NCBI GenBank assembly: GCA_027596075.1
Contig: JADGJC010000024.1
Location: 14,892 to 78,891, forward strand
Direction: 5' to 3'
DNA: 64,000 bases
DNA from: Rhizophlyctis rosea
Taxonomy: Eukaryota > Chytridiomycota > Chytridiomycetes > Rhizophlyctidales > Rhizophlyctidaceae
Positions 48,301-59,945 of the stretch are shown here, one piece after another. The position numbers and the translations under genes are program-made. Each line of letters starts with the position of its first letter. The first letter of the stretch is position 1. The notes below the pieces were generated by a model, which saw only the letters and a program-made list of their open reading frames with translations, did not search any database and was not told the origin of the DNA.

Positions 48301-51300
48301 TCCAAGAATTCTAAGCACATTCGATCAAGTCGACATCTGGGAAAGTCAATGATTTGGCCAATTCGGTGACGAACAGGCCTGCCTCCTTTTTTGCATTTCA
48401 AAAACACATCCGAAAACCGCTGCCGACCTTTAGGCAGAACGGAGGCCTTGCCCACCCCGTCTGCACGTGTATCGTTCACCAGAGTGGTCTCCCAAATGGT
48501 GACGAGCGAATTTGCTCCATGTATTGATGACAAGCGTACAGAGTGAGAACTTATGCTGTATACATCTTGCAAATATCCGCAGTTCGAAGTATTCGACAGT
48601 AAGAATTTTTGTGGGAGACTACCCAACACCCGCTGCGCCACGGGTTCGCAAACTTTCTGGCGGCAAAACAAATGTATGGTTTCCTCGTACCAACCACATC
48701 CGCGAACATGCGAGGAGGATTGCGTTGAAAGGGAGCGCCAAATAATGGACCCCCCATATGTGTGACGCTGCTGTCAACTACTCCATCCGACTTTGTCATG
48801 AAAATCCCTGATTGTACCAGCTCCAGATGTACCATATATTAAGTCCCATGTCCCCAAAAGCAAGATAGTGAACATGTCAGCTTCCATCGGAATATCATTG
48901 CAAATAACCAAAAGGTATGAACAACGCGATCGGAGCAGCTAATCGTTGAGGAACGAGTGGCTGTCCGTTGTCGCCCCTGCTGGTAGTCGGTCTTTGTTTT
49001 GTACCACTTGTAAAATTTGAGACCACCATTGCAAAAGAGGACAAAAGAATCAGCGCAACCATCAATCCATCTCACAAAGATTCAAGATGAAGTGATTGAT
49101 AGCTTGCCAGTGGCAGTCATTTTGGAGTTAGTGGGGTAACGGTCCTCACCACTTCCATCTATCATTGCCATAGTCTCGCTACTTTTTTCTGCGTCCTGAA
49201 GAAGCCATTCCCGATTTGGTTCAAGAGTTTTGGACAACGCACACGGAAGTTGTTGGGACGTGGCCGCGCAACTTGTGATGCAGGTCAATTATCGCTACGT
49301 ACAAGTTGAATGATTGTTCGTTCTTGATCTCTGCGCATAAGCGTCCCTTTATGTCCGCTGAGATTTGCGACAGTCGTCCGATTTATGGAATGAGGGAAGG
49401 TCTCTTCCGCTTGGAGAAGACTGGAAGATGTCTACGTGGCCTCGAGTCCATGGTTTATATTTTCACTCTATTCAAAATGGTGCTCTGTTCGAAATGGTGA
49501 GGATGAGCAAGCACTGGACAATGGGAGACATGTCCTAGCTGTGCATGGGTGGTAGGTATCTAAATGCTTCCAAATGCAAGATGAACAAAGACCCCAATCA
49601 GAGTTTTCAAAAGTATGCCTCCAAGGCAAACGGTGTGCCAACCAGAACTCTATATTCCCCATTGATTTGCACCTCCTGCCCTAACCGCCTTCAGTCTGCT
49701 CAAATACGTGCTCGAACATTCAGGGCCTGACAGCGTCAACCTTGCCGTCGTTGGACTTCAAGGCCAGAAAAACTAACGACACCGTCTGCGCGGAGAATGC
49801 CGTGCTGGGTGTGTGCACTTCAGCGCCGATGAGTTTTCTCCTTTTGCAGCTGTCTCTGTAAAAACAGTTTTGTATCGGAAAACCAGGAGCTAAACAATGG
49901 TTGTCACAACGATAGAACATGATTCCAAAGAAATTCGTAATGTGCACAACAGTTGAATTCCCAAGTTGAATTCCCAAAATGGATATGCCCTTGTACTTCA
50001 CTCCCGGTGCGTAGCCATCACTAACAGTGATCATTGTAGTGGCCATATGAGGAACCCATAGCAAACGATGGAGTATATTTCAACTTGAAGGGCAGCGGCA
50101 AGATGATTGGCCCTTCTTGTCGGGATTCCCCAAGCCACTACAATATCTTTTGTTCCTCTTGAAATTTCACGCTGGACCTTGCCAGTACACCGCTGCGTCA
50201 TCTACTCATATCTAGTATGAAATTTGTTTGTGTGCGACGACGGTGGGAAACGCTTTGTACGGCGCAACAAAGCACCAGAGATTAGCTTGCTCTCATGTAA
50301 ATACTAACATGGGGAACTTCTTTCAAGTGGCAAAGCAAGTTGAGAATGCTTTCTGTTGAGTATAGCGGGGGATTGGGCAGTCTTTTTGCCGCCTGGACAG
50401 CGTCAAAGGGAATATCGTGAGACATTACTCAAAGGAAACGCATCTAAACGAGTCTGTTCCAACCTGTGAAGTGGAAGGGTCACTGATTTCAATCGTTGTG
50501 GGAGGCTGGAGGAATAACAATCACGTCTAATGTAATTATTGCTGCCCTAGTAACTTTTTATCTCAGCATCGGTTCCAGTGGTTCCCATCAACATGTTGTA
50601 TGGTGATGGACATATTTGTATATATTTGGAACGGCTGCGGTTGCATGATACCGCCCGTCCTGCGGCTAGTGTGAGCAATGCACTCCATCCAAGGCATATG
50701 CAGTGTACGGTCGGCAGTCAGACCTGTGTAGACTCAGCCCACTGGAATTCAGCCGCCTGTAAAGGATCAGCCTGCCCATCAAAGTGGGGGTAAAGTGGAC
50801 ATGGAACGGGACTTGTAGCCGTGAGCATGGAGACTCACGTTACCACATTTGTTGAAGCCCTTTCCCCTTTTCATTTTACGTCTAACATCACAGAAGCGCG
50901 GTGATCAAATCATTGGCAGAATTCATGCGGCTAAGATTATTCCAACACTGTCAGGCAGTGTGCGCTGTTCGTAATCATCGCCTCCTCTGTATGGATCCAA
51001 AAAAAAAGCAGAATCCTAATGGATTGAGGGATTTCGACGACAGCAGCGGGAGATGTGACGAGGATGAGCAACCTCAACTAACCTCAAGTGAAGCTGTGGT
51101 GACAAAGGAAAGTGGAAATGTAATTTTCCGGTGCTTCTGGGTGTGTAATTTTGAATTTTCCCTTCGTGGCCGCGCTCACGTGATTTGGTGGAAAGATGGA
51201 AATCCCGCAAGCTGGCAACCGGCCGACCTCCGAAGATGCTCCGGGTCAGTTCATGTGCCGCTTTGCGCCCGCATTCCACGATTCGTGCCTCGTCTGGTTT

Positions 51301-51455
51301 TTCCACATCCCGTAGTTTGTTTTTTTATAAGAAGCTCGCAACTCCGGACGAGAAAGAGTCCAAGCGCCACCAACCCCTTGCCACAATCACACCTGAGGAA
51401 CCCATTCTATCATTCCCATACTTTCACGGGACACACTCTTTCATAGCGATCCACC
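45386..51455. other. 6.1-kb gene-poor stretch
   Basis: No gene supported. The 5' end holds the promoter region of the dehydrogenase gene. The longest frame (48243-48671, minus) has no recognised motif. A TATA-like word TTTATAAG near 51325-51332 lies about 125 nt before the oxidoreductase start. Confidence 0.5.
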
Positions 51456-52643
51456 ATGTCACAAGCACAACAATCCCAACACCGGGCCGCCGTCCTCGTC
51501 AAAAGGGGTGCTTACACAGTACAAAACCGTCCAACACCCATCCCATCAACAAAGGAAGTCCTTCTCCGAGTACACTTTGCTGCCATGAACCCAATCGACT
51601 ACATCACCCGTGACCGTGGATGGTTTGTTGACAAGTATCCCGCTATTGGTGGATCCGATTGTGCGGGTGTCATTGAGGCCATCGGATCTGGTGTGGACAC
51701 TTCGGTTCTCAAAGTTGGAAGTAGAGTACTAGCCTCAGCACGAAGCTTCTGGGAGAAGGGACGTCCCGACTATGGCGCTTTCCAGGAGAAGGTTCTTGTC
51801 ACTACGGATGCAGTAACGCCTATCCCGGATGACCTCGCATTTGACGATGTAAGTTGGCAGATCTCATTGCCAAACAACCTGCACCAAACTCAATGACCCA
51901 CACTAACTTTTGCCGTTCTCAACCAGGCCGCAACCCTCCCTCTAGCCGTCATGACCGTCTTCGCAGGCTTCCACAGCATCGGTCTGATCTCCCAAAAATC
52001 ATCCTGGTCCCTGCCCCCCTCCCTCTTCTCCTCCTCCCAAAAGCCCGCAATCCTAGTATGGGGCGCCGGCTCCTCCGTCGGCGCCCTCGCTGTCCAAATC
52101 TGCAACCGCCTGGGTTTCTCCGTCTACGCCACCGCCTCCACAAAACACCACGCATACATCAAAACCCTCGGCGCTCACCGCACATTCGACTACAACGCCA
52201 AAGATGTAGTCTCTCAAATTGTTTCAGCCGTCAAAGATGACGGAGCAACAATGACAATCGGATACCTCGCTATCGGATCCTTCCCCCAAACGGTTGACGT
52301 CCTCTCTCAAGTCAAACCCGCCAATGCCACCGGACCCCAAAAACTGGCCTACGCCGGGTTCATGCCCATGAATTTCGGCAACATATCCTACATCATCGCG
52401 TCTCGATTCATCAACCCCAAGGGTGTTGAAGCTAAATTCGTTGTGCCGCCTCCCGATGAGAAGGAAAGGAGTAGCTTTTTCAATTGGGTGTTTGGAAGTT
52501 GGTTGACGGAGAAGTTGCAGACAAAGGAGATTGTGCCGGCCCCGCCCGCCAAGAGAGTAGATGGGGGGTTGGATGGTGTGAATAAGGCGTTGGATGAGTT
52601 GAAGAAGGGTGTTAGTGGGGTTAAGCTTACAATTGAGGTGTAA
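51456..52643 (+). CDS. MDR-family NADPH-dependent oxidoreductase (zinc-independent, enoyl-reductase-like)
   Basis: Exons 51456-51848 and 51927-52643 join to 369 residues; the intron starts GTAAGT and ends CAACCAG. The start context CCACCATGTC is good. The GroES-like half has the AAMNPIDY motif (about 43-49) and GGSDCAGVIEAIG. The Rossmann half has VWGAGSSVGALAVQ (about 175-188), the cofactor loop, followed by YATASTKHH. The ligands of a structural zinc are absent, as in quinone-oxidoreductase and trans-acting enoyl-reductase relatives. Family members reduce activated double bonds or quinones with NADPH; the substrate here is unknown. No biosynthetic cluster genes are nearby, so a secondary-metabolite role is not supported. 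It is soluble, with no signal peptide. Confidence 0.88.
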
Positions 52644-54573
52644 AATGTGCAGAGGCACTCCGCATTTTGTCCATGGAGGATAGCGCCCAATCCTTATTTC
52701 TTGTTTACTCGTTGATAATCAACTGGATGTCACAATTTCGATTGTAATAGTAACCAATCGCTCATTCTGTGAGTTGGTTGAGAGACCTTGCCGTCATTGT
52801 GCAGCTTGAGCATAGATCAGCCTGACGTCCGGCACATCTGTAACATACTTTTCGGCTAATCTGTTGGCATATTGCACCATCTGGACCTATTGACGTTCCA
52901 TTAATCCCTTTGTACCTAATACTTAGAAAACGTTCGTTCTGAGCACATTCGACTGAGAGAGTTAGTGCTCGTACTGCAACTGGCATCTCTCGGCTTCTCA
53001 TTTTTGTGCATCCACTTTACATTCGCACATCTCCCTCACGACTCGTTGCAAACGATTTCTTGGAAGACAATGTGAGGAAGTTAACAAAACTTTATTGACC
53101 TCAGTGGTTGATAGTGGTAGTAATCGGATGGAGTACCCTCCCTCTCCAAAATCATCAGGCATTCAGGTGAGATACGTCATGAAAATCCGCAACGTAAATA
53201 TAAACTTCTGCCTAGCAAAAGAAACTAGGGAAGCATCGACGAAGATGCTTAAGAGTATCACGATGAATGAATTGCATGTTGGCCACAGACTACTAAAATT
53301 GGTTGGGCCAGTCATGATTGCAAGTTTGAACTTGAACCGTTGCACATGCGTGATCTTTTGACCACATCTGCAATGATCGTGGGTGATCTTTGTCGACCAG
53401 AAAAAAATTTCTCCCGGTGCTGAAACATCTCTGAATTACTTCGCTTTCCAGGGCCTGGACGGAATATTTCTTCCCACTTTCTTGTCATCATCACAGCGAA
53501 GCATACGGTGTCCTTCAAAGTACGTGCGCAAAGCGCAGATGTTACGAGCTTGTGCTTTCCACCCGTGCTGCCAGTTACTTGACAGTTGTTGAGATTGCCG
53601 TAAGAATTCCACTGTTCATATGACTCTTCATTACGCAGTGCGTCCACCGCGACCTGAACGCAAGACATCCCACTCGACCATCAACAGTGCTACGCTACCT
53701 GCTACTGGGCTTAGGAGAAACCTTCAACTCTTTTGTGCATGATGAAACTTGCCGAATTGGTGCCCATTTGTTGTGAAGAAGAATTTAGAATCGTCTCCCT
53801 ATCGTCTCTTGTCCTGTTCTTCCATATTTCAGTGTTCACTTTTTGGCGGATGCTGTGATTCAAGGCGGCGCAGCCGACGCGTTTGGGAACTTTGGGTAGG
53901 CTTCAACCGTGTGCACATCAAGGAGTCCATCATTGCAAATATCGACTTATTGAGTTGATTTAAATGGCACCTCTTTGATTGCAACGACGGTAAATCAATG
54001 CGTGAGGTGTAGAAGTCTTCTCAGGCGTGCTACATGGTAGAAAATTTGGAAAATGGTGGGAGATTATGATGGTCGCTCATGATGGGCGTGTGACCTTCGG
54101 CACCCCATTTGTGCCCACTTGCCGCGTTTGAACCTCTTAGTGTCGAATATCACCATTTGTCGTATCATACTGAGATGGCTTTTCAGATCCAGCAACCATT
54201 CGCATGCCTCGGCGTGCTGCCAGAGGCAAAGCATAGGGCAAACTCTGGGTCCTTTGCTACAATGCAACTCATGGCGACCCATTACTCGCTATTGCCAAGG
54301 GGACCGTGACGGCGCTTCACCATCCACTCCTTTATCAACAAATTCTGTGTCCATTTTCTTTTTTGAACGTTTGCGTGAATTGAACTGCACCAGACAAGTG
54401 GCGCAGCATACGGGTTGTTGCAGACTGTGGGACGGCCAACCCCTTGGTCACAAAGGGACAGGAGTTGCAAGAGGCACATCTGTCAAAAAACAAAGCAAGG
54501 CCGGCGTCATGGACTTCTTGACCCTCGTTCCCTCTGTTCTCAAAACGTCAGAACCTCATCGAGTCAACCGAAG
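52644..54573. other. Intergenic, no gene recognised
   Basis: About 1.9 kb. Short overlapping frames only. The frame from 54415 continues into the HET-like gene, but the first good ATG is at 54574. Confidence 0.5.
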
Positions 54574-56180
54574 ATGAAATTTACCAAATTCTTTTCATCG
54601 GCGAAAAATCACCTGAAGCAGCTGTTCTCCTTGTCCCGCCAAGGAAATAAGCGACCTTCGGCGGAGCTGACTGTGAACTCGCCGGTACCCACCGAGCTGC
54701 CCACCGAACCAACTATGTCGGCCGAGCCCACCATACAGTGGCCGGGACTCACCGGAACAACTACGTCCGCCGAGCCCACTGGACAGTCACCGATACTCAC
54801 TGAACTCTCGATGTTCTTGCGAGAGCATCTAGGCGTATCCACCTTCCCTGCTGCCATATCGCACGTGTGGGGAGAAACTCGTCCTCAGTCCCTCGCCGGC
54901 ACAACCGTACCTCTATCGGACGACCCACCCAAGATTGCCGTAATCAATGAACTCCTGTCCTCCACCAGCGCATGGCTCGACGTGTTACAGCTCAAAGGTC
55001 TATCAGATGCGCGCTTGGGAGTAGTCATGCGGAACATGCACACCACCTACGTAGAGTCCATCACCTTCGTCGTACATAGTTCCGCTGAAGAGGCTTACTA
55101 CAAAGCGCTCGTTGAAGAAGATGAACGGGAAGACTTCGACGCGGGGAATGTGGCATTTCTGGGAGGAGAATATCTGAAGACGGCACATGCCACTCGGGTA
55201 TGGACTTTCCAGGAGGTTCTGCTGCCAAAGATAGTGATACACGTGGTGCCGAAGGTGGGAGAGGCGGCTAGCGTCAGCATTAGTAGGGGATTGCGATTGT
55301 ACACTCGAGCCGCCCAAGCTTTGAGAGATGCGGCTGGATTGGGTTGCAGGATTGAAACGACGACCGGGCCGGGTCAGGACCCCTACGGTGTAATAGAGTT
55401 GAGCTGGAACATACTTAGTGTAGTAGGATGGTTCACGGGACCTAAGACCGCCTGGGCTATCTTTGAGGGAGTTGCTCTGAACTCGGTGCCTCCTTCGCTT
55501 CGTCTGGGTGATCTGATTGATTATGCACGAGATGCTGGAACGGAAATAGATGTTAGTGGACAGAAAGTAGGCGGCAGGAGTTGCAGGGAGATTCATGACC
55601 GGATTTACGGAGTAGCGGCTGTGGTTGGCTATACGGGGTTTCATGGGTACAATTGCTCGCTAGAGTTATTACTGGAAGACTTCCTCAATGCCGTTGGGGA
55701 CCATATCGAGATTGCGCTACGACCACGCCCTTGGTCAGACCATGGGCCCACATATCTGGGGACGGGAGTGGACATAGAGGAGTTCGTGAAAGCTGTCTCG
55801 GACTCGATTTACGGACCCGGATGACGATCACGAAGGGATTGGTGGGATCGATGATAGCGAAACACGAGGTGCACGGAGGGGTAAACAAATGGCGCGTCGC
55901 AAACGGAACAGTCACGGTTACCAGCTCACTTTGGCGTGAATGTGATTTGCGAAAGGCGGCGGTGTATTTCTTCGACTACTACGCACACCCGACCCCTCTT
56001 GTGCAGATCATCAACTGGAGAACCAACGATGCTGGGTCCTTCAAAGGATATTGGAGTGACGAGCAGGATATAAGGGAAGATGGGAAGAAGATCACGTACA
56101 CTTGCGGGGCCGATGCATGCACTTGCGGGCGGGATCCGGACATTGTTGTGGTAGGGTGCAAGGCGTATCGAGTGAGATAG
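54574..56180 (+). CDS. HET-like (heterokaryon incompatibility type) protein, possibly frameshifted
   Basis: From ATG 54574 the frame runs to a TGA at 55822-55824, and a second frame carries on to 56180. Three HET landmarks appear in order: AISHVWG (about 94-100), SAWLDVLQL (about 132-140) and RVWTFQE (about 208-214), followed by HDRIYGVAAVVGY near 345. HET domains, distant relatives of TIR, trigger cell death in fungal incompatibility; the motif after WLDVL is degenerate here. The frame can be kept open either by a one-base shift near 55822 or by removing a 50-nt GTGAAA..AAG intron (55786-55835), which would give 518 residues. Residues 35-75 are a Thr/Pro/Glu repeat region. A further in-phase tail may run to about 56330. 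Evolutionary decay is possible but not proved. Confidence 0.6.
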
Positions 56181-56776
56181 ACGGTCATAGAGGACGAATA
56201 GGATCACGATTACCTTATACGGGGAAGCTGCCTGAGCCCAGTACCGCCACGGAAGTGACTATTCATGGCAATGAAATAAAGAGTTGCGAATATTGGAGTG
56301 AGTGTCTGACGCCGATCTTCGGTTATTAGAAATCCTGGCTGGCTAACGTCAAGCATATTTGCAGGGAAAAAACACACTCAATGTGGGAATGCCATTGTTA
56401 CGAGAAACTCGGCACTCCATGTTTCATGTCTATCTGAAAAAGTACTCGCGGCCTGTGGTGCGGTTGTCCAATCCCAAGTACCCGTCAACATTCACCATCT
56501 ATACTCACTAATCTGTGACGCTGGATTGCCATGCGATTTTTGCTAATTCTGTTATTAAATCATGTAATTATCAATAATCTCATAGTTAAGTCGTAACTAT
56601 ACCTGCCATCAATCGCTGCTGGTGTGGGAAACATGAGAAGGTCTTAACATCAAAATCAGGAAAGAGAAATTATTCAAGGAAACCAGTGGAACCCTGGAGC
56701 TCACCGAGGGTGCCGGCGTTTACCTTCATCAAAGTTTCTGAATTACAACGAAACTATCTACATCTAATCTATACAC
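56181..56776. other. 3' region between HET-like gene and Myb gene
   Basis: A short open frame continues to about 56330 in a different phase (LPEPSTATEVTIHGNE) and could be a lost C-terminal piece of the HET-like gene. The rest is AT-rich and featureless; the two genes converge here. Confidence 0.4.
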
Positions 56777-58228
56777 CTATTGACGCCCCTTCCGCCCTCT
56801 CCGCCCCCTCGAAGACCCACCAGCCCCACTCCCATCACTCTCCAACCATGCCATCCGTTCCAACTCCTCCTCCGTAATCACCTCCCCTCCTTCCCCTGCA
56901 TACTCCTTCGAGTGTGTCGACTTCCGTCCTCTTCCTTCCTTCGCATCTCCCCCAATATCATCTGCCACATCGATCGCCTCTCCCGTGGTCTGATTATATT
57001 GTGTGGACCCGTTCGAATCAATGCTCTCCACTGCCACCTTTGCTCCCTCCCCAGCAGTCTTTGCCTTCTCCTCGGCTGATGATGCAACCTTCTCCTCTTC
57101 CACTAGCACCTTCTCATTCTTTCCTCTTGCATTATCGGAGTCGCCCGTTTTCCCCTTCTCCTTCCCAACCAAAAAGTCACCAACACCCTCCTCCCCATCC
57201 TCTTCTTCCTCCTCCACCTCCCCACCCTGCTCCCTCTTAAACAACCTATTCCACCTTCTCGTAACCGCATTCCGACTCCTATTCATCTCCACCGCAATAG
57301 CCTTATACCCCTTCCCCTCCCCCTTCAACCTCCTCAAAATCTCATCCTCCTCCACCGTAAACTCCTTTCCCCGATTCTCCAAAACCTCCCCCCTCAAATG
57401 ATTCACATAATGCGATCGACAGCTGATCCCACTCCGTTTCAGGGCACGTCCAACTTCCGGCCAGTCAACCGGTTCGGAAGCATCGGTGGATCGCTTGACG
57501 ACAGCCGTGATGAAGGCGTCCTCTTCGGGTGTCCAGGGCCCGCGTTTCACGTGTGGGTCGAGGATTGTGGCCCAGCGACGGGCGATGACGGGGGAGGGGC
57601 GGATGAGGGTTTTGGAGATTTTGTGCCAGTCCGGTTTGCGGGAATCTTCGAGGGCGGAGACCCCCTCTCGGCGGATTATGATGTCTTCTTGTTCTGAGAA
57701 TGGGCCTTTGATGTATGGGTGTTGCAGTTTGGATTCGTAGTGAAGTTTGACGGATTTGGGGTGTCGGTTGAGTTTCTTGGCAATGGCTCTCCAATCGATG
57801 TTATTGGGTGTTAGAGTTGCTGCGGCGCGGATGTAGGTGTTTTCTTCTTCAGTGTAGGGGGTGCGCTTTATGGAAGGATCAAGGTGATACTCCCACCGGA
57901 ATTCAATGGCGTGATGGGTCCGGTCAAGCTTTTCTGCGAGGACCTTCCATTTTGGGTGTTCGTCTTTCTGTTTAGCTTCCGCTGCAAACTCTGTGATGGA
58001 GATGTCTTCTTCTGAAGTCCATGGACGGCCAGTATGTTTGGTGGCAGCTGTGGGTGTTGTAATGTGGAACTGACGACAAAATAATGTGCGTGGTGGATGC
58101 ATGAGTGAAAGGGGAGGCTGTGACGGGTTTCGGGTGTAGGAAGAACATAGTTGACGCGGAATGTTTTGACATGGGCGACCAGCTGATGGTAGAAACGAGG
58201 CTGTTCGCCGCAGGGTGAGTCTGCGCAT
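56777..58228 (-). CDS. Myb/SANT-repeat protein with mitochondrial-type leader
   Basis: A single exon of 483 residues from ATG 58228. Residues 1-71 contain no Asp or Glu, many Arg/Ser/Thr, and end with RQFHITTPTA (about 52-61), which fits the R-x-F-x-x-T pattern of an octapeptide-processed mitochondrial presequence. Five Myb/SANT-like repeats follow, each starting with an aromatic-x-EE(D/N) helix: PWTSEED near 69, PYTEEEN near 128, PFSEQED near 178, PWTPEED near 234 and EFTVEEDE near 298. The C-terminal 130 residues are acidic, Lys-rich and end in a basic RGRRGRKGRQ tail. Myb repeats usually bind DNA. A mitochondrial nucleoid role is inference from the leader; a nuclear factor with a basic N-terminus is the alternative. 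Confidence 0.82.
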   Translation of the reverse strand: MRRLTLRRTASFLPSAGRPCQNIPRQLCSSYTRNPSQPPLSLMHPPRTLFCRQFHITTPTAATKHTGRPWTSEEDISITEFAAEAKQKDEHPKWKVLAEKLDRTHHAIEFRWEYHLDPSIKRTPYTEEENTYIRAAATLTPNNIDWRAIAKKLNRHPKSVKLHYESKLQHPYIKGPFSEQEDIIIRREGVSALEDSRKPDWHKISKTLIRPSPVIARRWATILDPHVKRGPWTPEEDAFITAVVKRSTDASEPVDWPEVGRALKRSGISCRSHYVNHLRGEVLENRGKEFTVEEDEILRRLKGEGKGYKAIAVEMNRSRNAVTRRWNRLFKREQGGEVEEEEEDGEEGVGDFLVGKEKGKTGDSDNARGKNEKVLVEEEKVASSAEEKAKTAGEGAKVAVESIDSNGSTQYNQTTGEAIDVADDIGGDAKEGRGRKSTHSKEYAGEGGEVITEEELERMAWLESDGSGAGGSSRGRRGRKGRQ

Positions 58229-58269
58229 TTCTGACACGAGAGATAGTCAAGTGGTAAGTGGTGGCTGAC

Positions 58270-58281
58270 TATGTTATATAA
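58270..58281 (-). promoter_or_regulatory. TATA-like element upstream of the Myb gene
   Basis: TTTTATATAACA on the minus strand, about 45 nt before the Myb-protein ATG at 58228. The position would mean a very short 5' leader, so this is only a candidate. Confidence 0.3.
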
Positions 58282-59689
58282 AACTGGCTCTGAAGTATAG
58301 ATTCGGAGGATAGTGCCTGGGTGCGTGGAGCTAATTGATGTTTGAGTTTTTCGAAAGGGTCGAGGGAGAAAGCAAAGTCAAAAGCGAAATCCAAAAACAA
58401 TTATGGGATTGGTGAGTCAGCTCCACAAGCCACTGTGTAACCTGTCACTGTGCCACCTGGCCCGACACGGACCCTGCGATGGCATGGAAGGAGCAATCTC
58501 ATTATCTTGGGAACACATACTTGCTAAGCGTCGATAGACTGCATTGAATTGTCGGGCTTCAAATTTAAACCACACCAAAATGCAGTCATGCGTTGGACCA
58601 GTATTAGTACAACTTTCGACTTGGATGCGTTTTGAAAGACATTGTCCATCAATGGTTCCGGTAGTACTCTTGGAGGGAGGAGTTATCTGACAACAAGAAA
58701 AGAAAATGACCTCCAGGCGTTATAGCAGACAAATTGTTTTGTCAAACAAGCTGTCATTGTTCGCCAGCACATTAGCGAGCTACCGTCTCCTTGCCCAATT
58801 GAATAACTCATGATTGGCATACCAAAGTCTGCAAACGCGGTCTGGAAGGACTAGGAGCAATTGCCTCTCCATGACACTGCTGTTATCTTTTGCAGGGGAA
58901 TCTTCCGTCATTAGCGAGGTGGATGAGGACATGTGAATAAGTGGACTAAGCATCTTCCTCCATGTTATCCACATCCGTGGCGTGCCGCGATGACTGACAA
59001 CATATGACAAGTTTTGAATCACATTACACTTTGACAACAATGATATTTTGTGGAATCGTGAAAAAGGGATCCATGATGATTCGTAACGAGAAGCTCATCA
59101 CATAAATGTCTGGCCCATCATTGACGATATTCTAAGGATCAAGTCGACCACCGACAAAACTTTCAACAATTGAAAGTAGAGAGTGCATGCACAGTTGAAC
59201 CCTGAGGCAGGCCGTAACGCATTGAACCTTCCTTTACCCTCTCGCCCTCCCAACCTCTCACCCATTTCAACGTTTCCACATATCAAAGGGAATTAGCAAT
59301 GAACACATCAGATCACAACGAAAATCCTACTTTGAGGGAGTATCTGCCATGTTTGGTCATCCAAGGTCTCAAGGTGCTGCTCTTTCTCTTTGCCAACCGG
59401 TGAACCACTTATTTGATCATCAAAGATGGGCCTAAAAATTATCAGGGATTGAGTAACTCGGTAGATGACTGATGCTTTGAGTCCAAAGCAACTCACAATG
59501 TGAAGGGAAATCCTGCTGAGATACACTTTTACCATCGTCATGGGCAAATTTCTTGACCGCCCGTTGGTTACCGACAGCATAAGGAGGCGTATTTATCTAT
59601 GCGAGATCAATGCTTCAATCACAGCACCAAAAGAACTTCGATTGGTAGTATCCTGCATCCAATACCGTCAAATTGCGTGGCTGACACTC

Positions 59690-59945
59690 GCACATAAGGA
59701 AAAATGATATGCGATACGCCAACGACCAAGGAATCCTGACTGCCTCCCAGTTTCAGCACGAGTTTCATAGCACGCACACTGACTCAGGACTGTCCACGAT
59801 GCACAAGTATACATGCACTCGCATGCATTTCCACCTCAGTGACGCAAACTGAGAAGTGACAAAGCAGAAAATAGAAGTCAGATTTCACCATACACCCAAA
59901 CATCGATGGACACGAGTTCAAACGTCAAAAGGTGGAACGCGCTGC
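59690..59945 (+). repeat. Dispersed non-coding repeat, copy A
   Basis: Shares many words in the same order with 63735-63960: GACTGC, ACGAGTTTCAT, GCATGCAT, AGTGACGCA, ACAGAAGTCAG/ATAGAAGTCAG and ACCATACA. Same orientation. Neither copy contains an open frame, and no terminal repeats are apparent. Confidence 0.5.
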
